A DNA stretch of 36,418 nt from the NCBI GenBank assembly GCA_018268995.1, contig JAFDVL010000037.1, positions 1-36,418 on the forward strand, written 5' to 3'. The notes under the pieces were generated by a model. The model did no database searches. It saw nothing but the letters and a program-made list of their open reading frames with translations, and was not told where the DNA came from. A program made the translations under genes and the position numbers. The stretch comes from Acidobacteriota bacterium. GTDB taxonomy: Bacteria > Acidobacteriota > Blastocatellia > RBC074. This document shows, piece after piece, positions 1 to 9,185 of this stretch (positions are counted from its first letter, which is position 1; the number at the start of each line of letters is the position of its first letter).

Positions 1-913
1 ACATAATTTTTTTGCCGAATGCCGATAGGATCAGTTGCACGCCTAATTCTGCGGTGCGGTTTGCTGCGTCCAAAACGGGATTCACTTCGGTCAATTCAAA
101 CGACAGCATCTTGCCTGAATCGGCGACCTTCTCCATTGCCAAGTGGCTTTCGCGATAGGTCGGACCACCGGGCACAGGCGTGCCGACGCCGGGCGCATAG
201 TCGGGATCAACAAAATCCATATCCATCGTGACGTGAAAACCAATGGTATTACGCGAAGCGATGGCAATGGCTTCGTCCACACAGGCACTCATTCCACGTT
301 CGTCAATCTCACGCATGGTGTAAATGCGAACGCCGGAATTGCGCATAATTTCGGCTTCCGTGGAATCCACATCGCGAGCACCAATCAAGGCACAATCTTC
401 AGGATGCACTTTCGGTGCGTAGCCGCTGATATGGGTAAGCTCCTTTGCGCCGCGTCCCAAAATTGCGGCGAACGGCATTCCGTGAATGTTGCCGGAAGGG
501 GAGGATTCGGGTGTGTTCATATCGCCGTGTGCATCGAACCAAAGCACGCCAACCCGCTGTTCGTGCTTGCGATAAAATGCGGCGAGACCGGATACGCTGC
601 CAATGGCAATCGAATGATCGCCACCTAAAATAATAGGAATCCCATCGTGTTGCAGCACGGCGGTCACCTTTTCAGCCAGCGCCTGACACGCTTCTGTAAT
701 TTCGGGCAGGTATTTGGCGTTGCCGTGGACTTCGCGCAGCATTTCTGGATTGCGAACGTTAATGTTGCCACCATCCACTACTTGATACCCTAACGCCGAA
801 AGACGTTGATTCAAGCCTGCTACACGAACGGCGGAAGGCCCCATATCCACACCGCGTCGGTCTGCTCCCAAATCCATCAGGACGCCAATGATGGTTGCTT
901 TTTTCACTGTCAT
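1..913 (-). CDS. rocF: Arginase (ureohydrolase family), 3' end cut by window edge
   Basis: Translating the minus strand from the ATG at 913 gives about 304 residues with no stop before the window edge, so only a few C-terminal residues are missing. Arginase hydrolyses L-arginine to ornithine and urea using two Mn2+ ions. The metal-binding motifs are visible: GGDH around residues 97-100, WFDAHGD around 125-131, and [15 protein letters not shown] further on, followed by FELTEVNP near the C-terminus. Length and motif order match bacterial RocF-type arginases; agmatinase or formimidoglutamase is possible but less likely, because the [10 protein letters not shown] segment is arginase-like. It follows a SAM methyltransferase on the same strand after 54 bases that contain a 12-bp inverted repeat. 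No strong Shine-Dalgarno is seen. Confidence 0.9.
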   Translation of the reverse strand, partial: MTVKKATIIGVLMDLGADRRGVDMGPSAVRVAGLNQRLSALGYQVVDGGNINVRNPEMLREVHGNAKYLPEITEACQALAEKVTAVLQHDGIPIILGGDHSIAIGSVSGLAAFYRKHEQRVGVLWFDAHGDMNTPESSPSGNIHGMPFAAILGRGAKELTHISGYAPKVHPEDCALIGARDVDSTEAEIMRNSGVRIYTMREIDERGMSACVDEAIAIASRNTIGFHVTMDMDFVDPDYAPGVGTPVPGGPTYRESHLAMEKVADSGKMLSFELTEVNPVLDAANRTAELGVQLILSAFGKKIM

Positions 914-923
914 ACAAATACGA

Positions 924-960
924 TCTGGCCTGTAGCGCAGCATCCTGTCTACAAGCCAGA
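924..960 (-). repeat. Imperfect hairpin upstream of the arginase start
   Basis: Arms at 924-935 and 949-960 are 12 bases each with one mismatch, around a 13-base loop. It lies between the methyltransferase stop (968) and the arginase ATG (913). No T-tract follows on the minus strand, so a classical terminator is not well supported; a leader structure or mRNA-stabilising hairpin is equally possible. Confidence 0.5.
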
Positions 961-967
961 CAGAACG

Positions 968-1696
968 CTACTTCACGGCTTTGATCAGCGAGAAATCTCG
1001 CGCCGCAATGGCGGTATCACCTTTCAACCCGCGAATGATAATTTGCCTGAACCCTGCCGCACGCAACATTTCTGATAATTCATCGGTCGAGTAAAAATGT
1101 GCTTTGGCTTCGTCGTGGTCGCGTTTGAGCAATCGGTAATATTGCTGGCGAATGCGATTCACAAAGCTGGGGCCATTGCTGGAATTAACTTCGGCAGCAA
1201 TTAGCAACAAGCCTTCTTGTCGCAGGATGCGATAGCTTTCGCTAAATAAATCAGTCGCTTCCAATTGATTGAACCCAGTCCCACAGGCCACCAAATCCAA
1301 TTCACCTTTGGGAAAAGGCAAATGATTCAATGGCGCAACTCGCCATTCGATGCGTGTGCCGACCTTGGCGGATTGTGCTTCCAGACGAGCCTGTTCAATC
1401 AAGTCTTTGGTGCTGTCTACACCTGTGATATGACCTTCGCGTCCGACTAAGCCGACCAGATGGCGCGCGATCATACCGGTGCCTGCGGCAAGTTCCACAA
1501 CGCGCATGCCAGGATGCAGCGCTGCGGTGTCAATGATATGTTTGAGTAGGGTTTTGTAATCAAGTCCCGTGCGACGGTGAAATTCTTTGGCGCGTTTTGC
1601 TTCAAATTCATTCAGCCAGTCAGAGATAAATAGGTGGGGGGCAGGATTTTTCTTTTTTGCGATTTCTGCTTCTTTCGGAAGCTCTTTGGTCATCAT
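968..1696 (-). CDS. Class I SAM-dependent methyltransferase, substrate unknown
   Basis: 242 residues. The SAM-binding core is clear: motif I VVELAAGTGMIARHL near residues 65-79, then the acidic end of strand 2 (GVDSTKDLIEQA) near 92-103, and a motif IV-like stretch LDLVACGTGFNQL. This is a Methyltransf_11/25 fold like the UbiE family, but it lacks the UbiE signature segments, so the acceptor is unknown. Two ATG codons in tandem (1696 and 1693) make the start ambiguous by one residue. It lies downstream of asnS on the same strand after a 174-base gap and upstream of arginase. No signal peptide or membrane segment is visible, so it is probably cytoplasmic. Confidence 0.8.
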   Translation of the reverse strand: MMTKELPKEAEIAKKKNPAPHLFISDWLNEFEAKRAKEFHRRTGLDYKTLLKHIIDTAALHPGMRVVELAAGTGMIARHLVGLVGREGHITGVDSTKDLIEQARLEAQSAKVGTRIEWRVAPLNHLPFPKGELDLVACGTGFNQLEATDLFSESYRILRQEGLLLIAAEVNSSNGPSFVNRIRQQYYRLLKRDHDEAKAHFYSTDELSEMLRAAGFRQIIIRGLKGDTAIAARDFSLIKAVK

Positions 1697-1870
1697 TATC
1701 GTTACAACTCCATGTGATTGTTCTTAGCCCACCTTGCCGCTACGACGAACGGGACGACGACAAAGCAGACACCCTGAGGGTGAGGTAACGATCCGGGGGC
1801 AAAGATGTTCGTTTCGAGTTTCGTGCTTTTAGTTTCGGGAAAAAGGTATTCACGCGAAACTCAAAACTCA
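1697..1870 (-). other. Intergenic gap after asnS with a weak inverted repeat
   Basis: The 174 bases between asnS and the methyltransferase gene hold an imperfect inverted repeat (GAGTTTCG-TG at 1814-1823 against CACGCGAAACTC at 1852-1863) just downstream of the asnS stop. It could act as a weak terminator on the minus strand, but no U-tract follows it. No open reading frame here looks real. Confidence 0.3.
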
Positions 1871-3184
1871 TTAGGGTTTCAAGCGATACAACATTCGAGC
1901 AAAGGGAATTGTCTCGCGCACGTGTTCAATCCCACAAATCCAGGTCACGGCGCGTTCAATGCCCATACCAAAGCCAGCGTGGGGTACGCTGCCATATTTG
2001 CGTAAATCCAAATACCAATCGAATGCTTCAGGCGGTAAATTATGCGCTTGAATACGCTGCAAGAGCAAATCCAGCGACGAGGCACGCTCGCCACCGCCAA
2101 TGATTTCGCCATAGCCTTCCGGTGCCAGCACGTCCACACACAACGCTAAATCTGGATTCGCCGGATCAGTCTCCATGTAAAACGCCTTCACCGCTGCGGG
2201 GTAGCGATGCACCATGACGGGCTTGTCATACTGCGACGAAATGTAGGTTTCGTCAGGTGCGCCCAAATCGCCGCCATACTCGAATTTATTTTCCAATATG
2301 CCTTCGGCATGGGCTTGATGCAACATCTTGACAGCGTCGTCATATTGCAAGCGAGGAAATGGAGGCACAATGCTTTCGAGCTTCGAGACATCACGTTCCA
2401 GAATCGCGAGTTCGTCTTTGCGCGTTTCGAGCACACGCCCAACAATGTAGCTGATGAAGTTTTCCGCCAGCGTCATCACGTCATCCAGCTTGGCATACGC
2501 TACTTCTGGCTCGACCATCCAGAATTCGGTCAGATGCCGCCGGGTCTTTGACTTCTCTGCCCTGAACGTGGGCCCGAAGCAATAAACTTTGCCAAATGCC
2601 GCTGCCGTAGCTTCGTTGTACAACTGACCAGATTGAGTCAGATACGCTTTCTCATCATCGAAGTAATCCACCTCAAACAACGTCGTCGTGCCTTCGCAAG
2701 CAGCGGGGGTAAAGATCGGGGTATCGCACAAGGTGAAACCATTGTTATCGAAGAAATCCCGCACCGCTTTGATGATCGTGTGTCGTACGCGCAAAATGGC
2801 GTGTTGCCGCCGCGACCGCAGCCACAGATGGCGATGATCCATCAGAAATTCAACCCCGTGTTCCTTGGGTGTGATCGGATAATCGTGCGCGAGTTGTACG
2901 ACTTCAAGCGAAGTAACATCAAGTTCGTATACGCCCGGCTTCTTTGGATGTTCGCGCGGCACTCCCGTCACGATGATCGAGGATTCCTGCGTGACTTTTT
3001 CGCAATCTTCCCACGTCTGTCCGCTCACATCTTTTTTGGAAGCGACACCTTGAATTAGCCCTGTGCCGTCGCGGACTTCCAGAAACGCAAGCTTGCCACT
3101 GGAACGCTTGTTGTAGAGCCAGCCTTTGATGGTGATAGATTCACCCAGATGTTTTGCAATGTCGGAAATGTATGTTTGCGTCAT
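1871..3184 (-). CDS. asnS: Asparaginyl-tRNA synthetase
   Basis: 437 residues, the usual length for bacterial AsnRS. It charges tRNA-Asn with asparagine using ATP in the cytoplasm. The N-terminal OB-fold anticodon-binding domain (about residues 15-105) is followed by a class IIb catalytic core. Motif 2 is seen as [21 protein letters not shown], and motif 3 as [15 protein letters not shown] near the C-terminus, ending [14 protein letters not shown], the asparagine-type ending (AspRS has a different insertion and ending). The ATG at 3184 is the natural start, since the OB domain begins directly after it. It sits 22 bases after the cupin-like gene, so it is probably co-transcribed. Its presence suggests direct Asn charging rather than only the transamidation route. 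Confidence 0.96.
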   Translation of the reverse strand: MTQTYISDIAKHLGESITIKGWLYNKRSSGKLAFLEVRDGTGLIQGVASKKDVSGQTWEDCEKVTQESSIIVTGVPREHPKKPGVYELDVTSLEVVQLAHDYPITPKEHGVEFLMDHRHLWLRSRRQHAILRVRHTIIKAVRDFFDNNGFTLCDTPIFTPAACEGTTTLFEVDYFDDEKAYLTQSGQLYNEATAAAFGKVYCFGPTFRAEKSKTRRHLTEFWMVEPEVAYAKLDDVMTLAENFISYIVGRVLETRKDELAILERDVSKLESIVPPFPRLQYDDAVKMLHQAHAEGILENKFEYGGDLGAPDETYISSQYDKPVMVHRYPAAVKAFYMETDPANPDLALCVDVLAPEGYGEIIGGGERASSLDLLLQRIQAHNLPPEAFDWYLDLRKYGSVPHAGFGMGIERAVTWICGIEHVRETIPFARMLYRLKP

Positions 3185-3206
3185 AGTCGTAAGCTTAACA
3201 GAAAAT

Positions 3207-3971
3207 TTATAACTTACTGTAAATCTTATACGCGTCCTCCGAACTCAGTTTTTTGACGCGCAGGTTGTCACCTTCGATTTTCTCACCGTGCGCGGCATCC
3301 ACGTAAAATTGTCGCCCGCCAAATTTCTGCGCGCGGTCAAGACGATAAACCGCAATGTTGAAGGTGTAGGCTACCTCGCCCGTCGGCTGAAACCAATGCA
3401 CATTATCTTTCTCGTCAGAAACTGTTGTGACTTCGCCAATCGTCAAGGCTCTGTCCATCGTCGGCTTGATGATCAGATGATCGGCTTCGTCTGCGATGCG
3501 ATCAAAATGCCAGCCGTGCAATGCGCCGCCAATCGGCATATGCATCGAAACCATATTGCGATGGCAATGTGGCGGAATGACAGCACCTTTTTTCATCCCA
3601 TAAATCATCGCGTCGAAACTCAATTCTGGCGGCAAGCCTTTACGGCGCGCAGGCTCGACATCAATGATCGCTTCCTGGGGGCCAACCAGTTTCAGTTTTC
3701 GGTGCAGGCGGTCAAAATCAATCGCGCGCAACAAGTCTTTCGGTTCGACGCGGGCAAAGATTTCAGCAATTTTGCCTTGCCATTCGCTTTGGGCAAGCGG
3801 TTGTTTTCTCACCGCTCGTGTTGCTGCTTCAACTTCAACCATCCAGTCGCTGACAAGCAAATGGATTGGCCTTGCCAACAGTTCATTGGTCGCCAATGTC
3901 TCCACCAAAGAAAAGGCAAAGATTGATTGCAGCAAGCTCGTACTAAAATTTCGCCGTGAAAGATTATCCAT
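3207..3971 (-). CDS. Exported cupin-like protein with Tat-type signal, function unknown
   Basis: 254 residues that I cannot assign to a named family. The N-terminus reads MDNLSRRNF followed by a hydrophobic stretch, a good match to a twin-arginine signal, so export in folded form is likely. A cupin-like histidine cluster is visible: [12 protein letters not shown] (H135, H137, H144), ALHGWH (H152, H155), and a later DNVHWF histidine near residue 193, consistent with a metal site in a beta-barrel. Substrate unknown. The gene begins 15 bases after the AmgK-like kinase stop and ends 22 bases before asnS, so it belongs to the same transcriptional string. Confidence is high that it is a gene, moderate for the cupin fold. 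Confidence 0.65.
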   Translation of the reverse strand: MDNLSRRNFSTSLLQSIFAFSLVETLATNELLARPIHLLVSDWMVEVEAATRAVRKQPLAQSEWQGKIAEIFARVEPKDLLRAIDFDRLHRKLKLVGPQEAIIDVEPARRKGLPPELSFDAMIYGMKKGAVIPPHCHRNMVSMHMPIGGALHGWHFDRIADEADHLIIKPTMDRALTIGEVTTVSDEKDNVHWFQPTGEVAYTFNIAVYRLDRAQKFGGRQFYVDAAHGEKIEGDNLRVKKLSSEDAYKIYSKL

Positions 3972-3986
3972 TTTGCGACTTTGAGC

Positions 3987-5030
3987 TTAGAGCGATTCCA
4001 GTTTTTTGCGCAACGCAAAATATTCTTTCATTCCAGGCTTATCCATTGCACGCAGCACAGTCGCCACAGATGATTTAATGTATTTCTCGTAATATTCGCC
4101 ACGCCCCATGACACCAGTTTGATAGGAAAACGTGCCGACGGCTTTGAGCTGTCGTTGCACCGTCATCAAATGAAATTCGTAACGGAAATCCTCTAAATCC
4201 AACCTTGGCAAGCCAAGATTTTCGCGGGCCTGAAGGAAATAGTTTTGTTGCGCTTCGACCCAGGATTCGTCGGCAGGAACGAGGCGACGCTCCACCAAAA
4301 TGGGAACGAGATCATAGGTCACAGGCCCCATTCGCGCGTCTTGATGATCAATAATGCGAAGCTCGCCATTGTGATCCACCATCAGATTCATCGCGTGATA
4401 ATCACGATGCGTCAGAACACGAGGGCGCGCCGCTAATTCAGCTGCGATAGACTGTAAATCAGCCTTGATGGCGGCGGATTCATCTTCGCTCAAATTGTCA
4501 TGCCGATAACTGCCAAAGAAATGATCGAAAAAGTAATTCAACTCCCAGCCTAATTTATCTTCATCGAAAGCCAGGGTGCTCGCCACTGAGCCGGAGGAAA
4601 ATGCCAGGTCGGAGGCTGCTTGAATCTGAGCAATGAATTCAATCGCCTTGTTCAGCATCGCGTTGGACTGTGCGGCATCCGCCTGCCCCATCCATTTGGC
4701 GAGGCTTTCATCTCCCAGGTCTTCCTGTGTGATGATACCTTCGGTGCCCGCAACATCAACAACCTTCGGCACGGGCAAGCCAGCTTCAGCAAATAAGTGG
4801 GTAACATCCAGATACGTGCTGCTTTGCGGATTGAACGGCGTAGGATACAGGCTGACAATCAACGTCTCAGCAGGCTTGTCGCCTGTAGAAATTCGATAGT
4901 ATTTGCGCGTCGAAGCGTCTGGGGTTAAAGCCTCAAGAAGGATTGTTTCGGGTTCAGCCCCAAAGTATTTCGCCGCGTAATTGCGGACGCGCTTTTCGCT
5001 TAAATCAATAGCCATGCTGGATGCACTCAT
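3987..5030 (-). CDS. amgK: AmgK-like sugar kinase (APH/choline kinase fold)
   Basis: 347 residues with the aminoglycoside-phosphotransferase fold. The catalytic loop HRDYHAMN is at residues 208-215 (D210 as catalytic base, N215), and the metal-binding [11 protein letters not shown] at 226-235 (D228). The family prototype, AmgK of Pseudomonas, phosphorylates N-acetylmuramate and GlcNAc at the anomeric carbon in peptidoglycan recycling, and its partner MurU makes the UDP-sugar. The next gene upstream, 18 bases away, is a nucleotidyltransferase, which gives the same kinase-uridylyltransferase pairing. The specific substrate is inferred from that pairing. No signal peptide; cytoplasmic. A general phosphotransferase with another sugar substrate is the alternative. 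Confidence 0.72.
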   Translation of the reverse strand: MSASSMAIDLSEKRVRNYAAKYFGAEPETILLEALTPDASTRKYYRISTGDKPAETLIVSLYPTPFNPQSSTYLDVTHLFAEAGLPVPKVVDVAGTEGIITQEDLGDESLAKWMGQADAAQSNAMLNKAIEFIAQIQAASDLAFSSGSVASTLAFDEDKLGWELNYFFDHFFGSYRHDNLSEDESAAIKADLQSIAAELAARPRVLTHRDYHAMNLMVDHNGELRIIDHQDARMGPVTYDLVPILVERRLVPADESWVEAQQNYFLQARENLGLPRLDLEDFRYEFHLMTVQRQLKAVGTFSYQTGVMGRGEYYEKYIKSSVATVLRAMDKPGMKEYFALRKKLESL

Positions 5031-5048
5031 AATTTCTCAGGTCGTAAA

Positions 5049-6038
5049 TCAATTGATCGCTACAACGTAATTCTCACCAATGATTTCGCCACGTGTCGCT
5101 TTTTCCGGGATTTCATCATTGATTACCAATGCGGCTCGCACAATCACCTTCCGCTCAAATTGCGTGTTCGCTGGGATGTGAACGCCATCCGCCAGAACGC
5201 ATTGATGAACGCGCGCGCCTGCTTCGACACGAACATTTTGCCACAAAACGGACTCGGTCACCTGTGCCGTATGAGCGATTTCACAGCCCTGATCGGCGGT
5301 GTAACTTAGAGATTCACGTCGCATAAATTCCAGACTGATTTCCAAATAACGCGCCAACGTACTGAGTTCGTACCAATCCCCTTCGCCGACGTGGGCAGCA
5401 ATTTTTTCTCCGGCTGCCATCGCATTCGGGTAAACATCTCGGATCGAATCAGAAAAGACCGCGCGCGGAATATACTCGAAAATTTTCGGTTCGAGAATGT
5501 GGATACCCACGAACATCAAAGGAATGTCACTGGTTAATCGTCCCTGGTCTGTTGCTTTTGGGAAACCGCCAAAGCCTTGATAAAAACCATTTTCGTCCAC
5601 GATGATCTCACTAAATTTTTCGCATTTTGGATTTGGCTTCATCACAAGCGTAGCGATGGCTTTTTTGCTGCGATGCGTTTGCAAAGCCGCACTGAGATCA
5701 AGGTTTGTAATGATCTTGCCATTGACCACCAGAAAGGTTTCGTCTTGCAGCAAATCGCGCACTTTATCAATCGCACCGGACGTCCCAAGAATTTCCGGCT
5801 CTTCCAGTGAGTAATGAATCTTTACGCCATACTCAGTGCCATCGCCAATTTGATCACGGACAGATTCAGGCTCGTGATGTAAGTTGATGATGATGTCTGT
5901 GATGCCATATTGCTTGAGGTACTCAATTGTGTATGCAATCAGCGGGCGATTCAAAAAAGGAATCGCAGGTTTAGTTCGTTCGATGGTTAAGGGCCAGAGT
6001 CGCGTGCCGAATCCAGCAGCCAGAATCATTGCTTTCAT
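5049..6038 (-). CDS. MurU-like sugar-1-phosphate nucleotidyltransferase with hexapeptide C-terminus
   Basis: 329 residues. The N-terminal nucleotidyltransferase signature is intact: [13 protein letters not shown] at residues 6-18 and the lysine of RTKPAIPF at 23. The C-terminal ~80 residues look like short left-handed beta-helix (hexapeptide) turns ([20 protein letters not shown]), absent from the ~220-residue MurU but present in GDP-mannose pyrophosphorylase relatives. The two acidic residues that normally hold Mg2+ have changed: the NGD motif reads NGK (K108) and the usual WxDxGT reads WYELST (E224). It may therefore bind metal differently, or be a regulatory or specialised member. With the AmgK-like kinase 18 bases downstream, the likely pathway is cell-wall sugar salvage, an inference from linkage. 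Confidence 0.75.
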   Translation of the reverse strand: MKAMILAAGFGTRLWPLTIERTKPAIPFLNRPLIAYTIEYLKQYGITDIIINLHHEPESVRDQIGDGTEYGVKIHYSLEEPEILGTSGAIDKVRDLLQDETFLVVNGKIITNLDLSAALQTHRSKKAIATLVMKPNPKCEKFSEIIVDENGFYQGFGGFPKATDQGRLTSDIPLMFVGIHILEPKIFEYIPRAVFSDSIRDVYPNAMAAGEKIAAHVGEGDWYELSTLARYLEISLEFMRRESLSYTADQGCEIAHTAQVTESVLWQNVRVEAGARVHQCVLADGVHIPANTQFERKVIVRAALVINDEIPEKATRGEIIGENYVVAIN

Positions 6039-6098
6039 AACTTTGTGAGTTGTCCATTGTCATTGGTTATCTGTGTGACAAATGACTTCTGACACCCG

Positions 6099-6659
6099 TC
6101 AAAACACCATATCCTCTAAGGGTTTTCCCTGTTGACGACAACGCGCGATTTGCATCCCCAGATAACTGTCCAAAATGTATTCGGCGGGCGTTACACCTAA
6201 TAATTTTACAGCTTCGGCAATGGCGTCTTCTTCGCCTTCCAGCTCCAGAAAGTTACCGAGCGGAGTTTCATCTGCCATCACATGCAACTGCGCCCCACTC
6301 GGCAAATGAGCCTCATAAACTGAGCGATATTTTTGATAGCGAAAAAACCGATGAAACCCAAGCCGATCAAAAATCGCGAGCGCCTCGTAAGGATTCGCGA
6401 GTTCAGTTTCCAGCTCCTCGCGCAATTTGAATTGCGACTGAAGAGCATCGTCAGCGGCCTCGCTCTTAAAGGTTAAGAGGCCTTTTCCTTCCATAATCCG
6501 CACGCGCAAAACAGCCCTTTGTTTGCCTAACTGGCTTGCCTTAGTATCAAGCAGCCAATTGTCTTCAAAATGGCGTGCCGTGTGCGTTTCCAGTCGAATG
6601 CCTGCTGGAGCAAAGGCTTCGATTCCAAGTTTTATTTTGACTTCAATTTCGTGACTCAT
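6099..6659 (-). CDS. CYTH-domain protein (class IV adenylate cyclase/thiamine triphosphatase-like)
   Basis: 186 residues from the ATG at 6659; an in-frame TTG 18 bases earlier is a weaker start. The protein opens MSHEIEVKIKL, the ExExK motif that defines CYTH enzymes, which line a beta-tunnel with charged residues to bind triphosphates. Further CYTH features are the RVRIMEGKGLLTFK strand and the acidic/basic strands RYQKYRSVYEAHL and FLELEGEEDAI. Members hydrolyse thiamine triphosphate or inorganic triphosphate or make cAMP; the CyaB-type ending FLELEG..ED is common in all of them, so the reaction is not fixed. It lies 60 bases upstream of the nucleotidyltransferase gene on the same strand. 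Cytoplasmic. Confidence 0.8.
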   Translation of the reverse strand: MSHEIEVKIKLGIEAFAPAGIRLETHTARHFEDNWLLDTKASQLGKQRAVLRVRIMEGKGLLTFKSEAADDALQSQFKLREELETELANPYEALAIFDRLGFHRFFRYQKYRSVYEAHLPSGAQLHVMADETPLGNFLELEGEEDAIAEAVKLLGVTPAEYILDSYLGMQIARCRQQGKPLEDMVF

Positions 6660-6755
6660 CAGGAGTGCGTAAGCCAATCCGCTTAGGTAGGGGCAACCTT
6701 GATCATTCAGCTTCAGTAAGCGACCGCGTTAACAGTGAGGGATTATGAAGGAGGC

Positions 6756-7421
6756 TCAGGCAACTTGTCCAGCCGCATAACGAGGATCAAGTTCGAAGGT
6801 GCCAGGCGCAACTTTGCGAAAACGCTTGGCCCTGCTCAGCGAAACTGCGAGAGTAATGAGCTGATGTTGTCCACGGAATTCAAAGCCGCCTTCGGCCATC
6901 CGCTGGTAGATTTCGCTGACGTGCAACGCGCGTCCGGCTTCGCGCAAAACAATTGTCGCAGCTTGTGGAATACGGAAATCGTTGAAACGCACATTGCCCG
7001 TGCCCTTATCCAGTTTTTGGGCAGCCAGGCCAGTTTCAATTGCTTCCAGATCTTCCAACTCTAAATCAACGTGACGAGTGTCTTCAGGATGGTAGGCAAC
7101 TGGTTGCGGCGGCGGTGCGACAGGCCGACTCGGCGGCGCATATCTGGGCGTAGCCATCGGCTGCATCACAGGTTGCTGGGGTGGCGGCGCGACACGCTCA
7201 GGCGGAGCCGTGGGAACAGGCGCATACTCGGTGGGAAACAAAGCGATGCGTAAAGCTGCGCTGGTTTGCTCAATGACCGAATCCAACGAGGCAATTTGCG
7301 AGCGTAGCATGGCGGCTTCCGACTCTAAGTCGTGCAACCGGGATTCACTACGCTTTTTTGCATCCCGCGCTTCTTTCAAGGCGCGATGCATGGCTTCGAT
7401 GGCAATGTTTTCCGTCATCAT
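6756..7421 (-). CDS. Coiled-coil protein with C-terminal HARE-HTH-like winged helix
   Basis: 221 residues. The start is set at the ATG pair 7421/7418, because longer reading would run into the upstream synthase gene, whose stop is at 7444. Residues 5-60 form a charged heptad coiled coil, residues 65-110 are a Pro/Ala/Gln-rich disordered linker, and residues about 145-215 (AATIVLREAGRALHVSEIYQRMAEGGF ...) resemble the HARE-HTH module, a winged helix linked in the literature to DNA-modification and chromatin proteins and to RNA polymerase delta. No catalytic motif is visible. The likely role is a DNA-binding or scaffolding protein. It follows the prenyl synthase gene by 22 bases, so it is probably translated from the same message. 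Confidence 0.65.
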   Translation of the reverse strand: MMTENIAIEAMHRALKEARDAKKRSESRLHDLESEAAMLRSQIASLDSVIEQTSAALRIALFPTEYAPVPTAPPERVAPPPQQPVMQPMATPRYAPPSRPVAPPPQPVAYHPEDTRHVDLELEDLEAIETGLAAQKLDKGTGNVRFNDFRIPQAATIVLREAGRALHVSEIYQRMAEGGFEFRGQHQLITLAVSLSRAKRFRKVAPGTFELDPRYAAGQVA

Positions 7422-7443
7422 TTCAACAGATCTCAAGACCTTT

Positions 7444-8469
7444 TCACTTATCCCGCTCCACAACGAATTGGGCAATGTCGTAAAGCGCTTGCCGATATTG
7501 ATTATCCGGCAAAGATTCCAACGCTTCCTGTGCCTGCGCAGCGTAATTCCGAGCTTCATCGCGGGCGATTTCTAGTTGACCATACTCACGCAAAATAGCC
7601 AAGACTTTAATCGCGGCAGCCTCATTTTCTTCCCCGGTTTCGTCCATTGCTTCAACCACTAACACTTCATATTGGGGATACTGATCCAACAATCGAATTA
7701 AAGGCAGCGTGACTTTGCCTTCACGCAAATCACTTAGAACAGGTTTGCCCAGCTTTTTGGCATCTGAGGTGAAGTCCAACAAATCATCCGTCAGCTGAAA
7801 GGCTATCCCCAGATTCATGCCGTAATCTTCCAGAGCCGCTTTCTCAACTGCGCTGGCTCCGCGTAACACGCCACCGAGCCGACAACTCGCGCTAAAAAGA
7901 AATCCTGTTTTGCGCTGCACAATTTCGAAATGCTGCTCCTCGGTAATACGCAAATCGCCAACCAAAGGAAGTTGCAACAACTCGCCTTCCGTCATCTTAC
8001 GTGTAGCCTCGGTCAGAACATCAAGAACCTCAAGGTTACGCTGTTGCAATGAGGTCTCAAAGGCAGTCATATACAGCCAGTCCCCTAACAAGACGGCAAT
8101 ATCGTTGCCCCATTGCTCGGCAACAGTCTTTTTCCCACGTCGAATTTCCGCGCCGTCAATGATGTCGTCATGCACAAGCGTGGCGGTGTGCAACATTTCC
8201 ATCACGGCTGCCATGCTGATAATCGAATGATCTAAAGCTTCGCCAAAAACTTTGGCGGCTAGTAACAGCAAGGCCGGTCGCAATCGCTTGCCCCCAGAAC
8301 TCAACAAATACCGATTTAAGTGGGAAAGAATCTGCACGTTGGAACGTGATTGACGCTCCAACTCTTCTTCAACCTGAAGTAAATCCCGACGCACCAGGGC
8401 AAAGACCTGGGCGGTTGAAAATCGCATTCCGTGTAACATCGGTAAGGAGAGAATATTTGGTTTGGGCAT
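7444..8469 (-). CDS. ispB: Long-chain trans-polyprenyl diphosphate synthase
   Basis: 341 residues. It condenses isopentenyl diphosphate onto an allylic primer to build the menaquinone/ubiquinone side chain. The first aspartate-rich motif HDDIIDGAEIRRG and the second QLTDDLLDF are both intact, and GGKRLRPAL near residues 59-67 is the family's substrate-binding stretch. Length and motifs fit octaprenyl/heptaprenyl synthases; chain length cannot be read with certainty from sequence. A menG/ubiE gene in the same window (16005) gives a plausible end use. It lies 11 bases downstream of yajQ and 22 bases upstream of the HARE-HTH-like gene. The N-terminal ~14 residues before MRFSTAQVFALV may be an over-extension; a later ATG is possible. 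Confidence 0.92.
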   Translation of the reverse strand: MPKPNILSLPMLHGMRFSTAQVFALVRRDLLQVEEELERQSRSNVQILSHLNRYLLSSGGKRLRPALLLLAAKVFGEALDHSIISMAAVMEMLHTATLVHDDIIDGAEIRRGKKTVAEQWGNDIAVLLGDWLYMTAFETSLQQRNLEVLDVLTEATRKMTEGELLQLPLVGDLRITEEQHFEIVQRKTGFLFSASCRLGGVLRGASAVEKAALEDYGMNLGIAFQLTDDLLDFTSDAKKLGKPVLSDLREGKVTLPLIRLLDQYPQYEVLVVEAMDETGEENEAAAIKVLAILREYGQLEIARDEARNYAAQAQEALESLPDNQYRQALYDIAQFVVERDK

Positions 8470-8480
8470 GTTGACGCTCT

Positions 8481-8981
8481 TTAATTCGACCGGTAGTTAG
8501 TAAATTGCATATCAATCCCGAACTCCTGACCACGCAAAGCTGCGATGACAGATTGCAAAATATCGCGGTCTTTGCCTGCGACGCGAACGAGATCGCCTTG
8601 AATCGAAGCCTGCACTTTGAGTTTTGAGTCTTTAATAAATTTAACGATTTCTTTGGCTTTATCCTGGGGGATGCCTTGTTGCAAATCAACACGTTGGCGA
8701 ACAGTTCCACCCAATGCCTGCTCGATTTTGCCGTAAGTCAGTCCTTTTAAGGGCACGCCTCGCTTCACCAGCTTTGCCTGCAAAATATCATTCAGGCCAT
8801 TGAGCCGATATTCGTCATCAGAAGTTAAGATGAGCGCTTCTTGCTTTTCCATTTCAATATTACTTTTACTGCCCTTGAAATCGAAGCGGTTTTGCACTTC
8901 TTTCATCGCCTGATTGATCGCATTCACCACTTCGGAGGCATCTATTTGAGAAGTAATATCGAAAGTATTTTGTTGTGCCAT
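8481..8981 (-). CDS. yajQ: YajQ-family nucleotide-binding protein
   Basis: 166 residues, the exact size of the family. It opens with the conserved NTFDITSQIDASEVVNAI and continues with RFDFKGSKS, the two hallmarks of YajQ, and ends GIDMQFTNYR. YajQ proteins have two ferredoxin-like domains; a Xanthomonas member binds cyclic di-GMP and works with a transcription factor, while the E. coli member binds nucleotides or RNA. The precise role here is not known. It heads the minus-strand string, and a possible promoter lies about 20-50 bases upstream. Confidence 0.95.
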   Translation of the reverse strand: MAQQNTFDITSQIDASEVVNAINQAMKEVQNRFDFKGSKSNIEMEKQEALILTSDDEYRLNGLNDILQAKLVKRGVPLKGLTYGKIEQALGGTVRQRVDLQQGIPQDKAKEIVKFIKDSKLKVQASIQGDLVRVAGKDRDILQSVIAALRGQEFGIDMQFTNYRSN

Positions 8982-9001
8982 AGTTTAAGAATAGACCTAA
9001 A

Positions 9002-9030
9002 GTTTCACCCGCAAGTTTACGAACGGTCAA
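9002..9030 (-). promoter_or_regulatory. Possible sigma70-type promoter for the yajQ string
   Basis: On the minus strand TTGACC (9025-9030) is a 5/6 match to the -35 box. At 17-base spacing, TGAAAC (9002-9007) is only a 3/6 match to -10. Its place just ahead of the first gene of the minus-strand string supports it; the weak -10 keeps confidence low. Confidence 0.3.
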
Positions 9031-9185
9031 GAAACTATCACGCGCTAGAATCTTTGCTTAGCCGCCGGCAAAGCAGGATTAAGCAGGGTTGGAATGAAGG
9101 GTACGAGTCGCAGTTTTTATCGTGATCACTCAGGATTGTCAAATTCGCCCGTCCGTTCTGCCCGCCCTTCAGGACAGACGGTCAA

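Noticed and set aside
7422..7559. Longer N-terminus for the HARE-HTH-like protein
   Set aside because: It would overlap the 3' end of the prenyl synthase gene by more than 100 bases; the ATG pair at 7421/7418 is clean.
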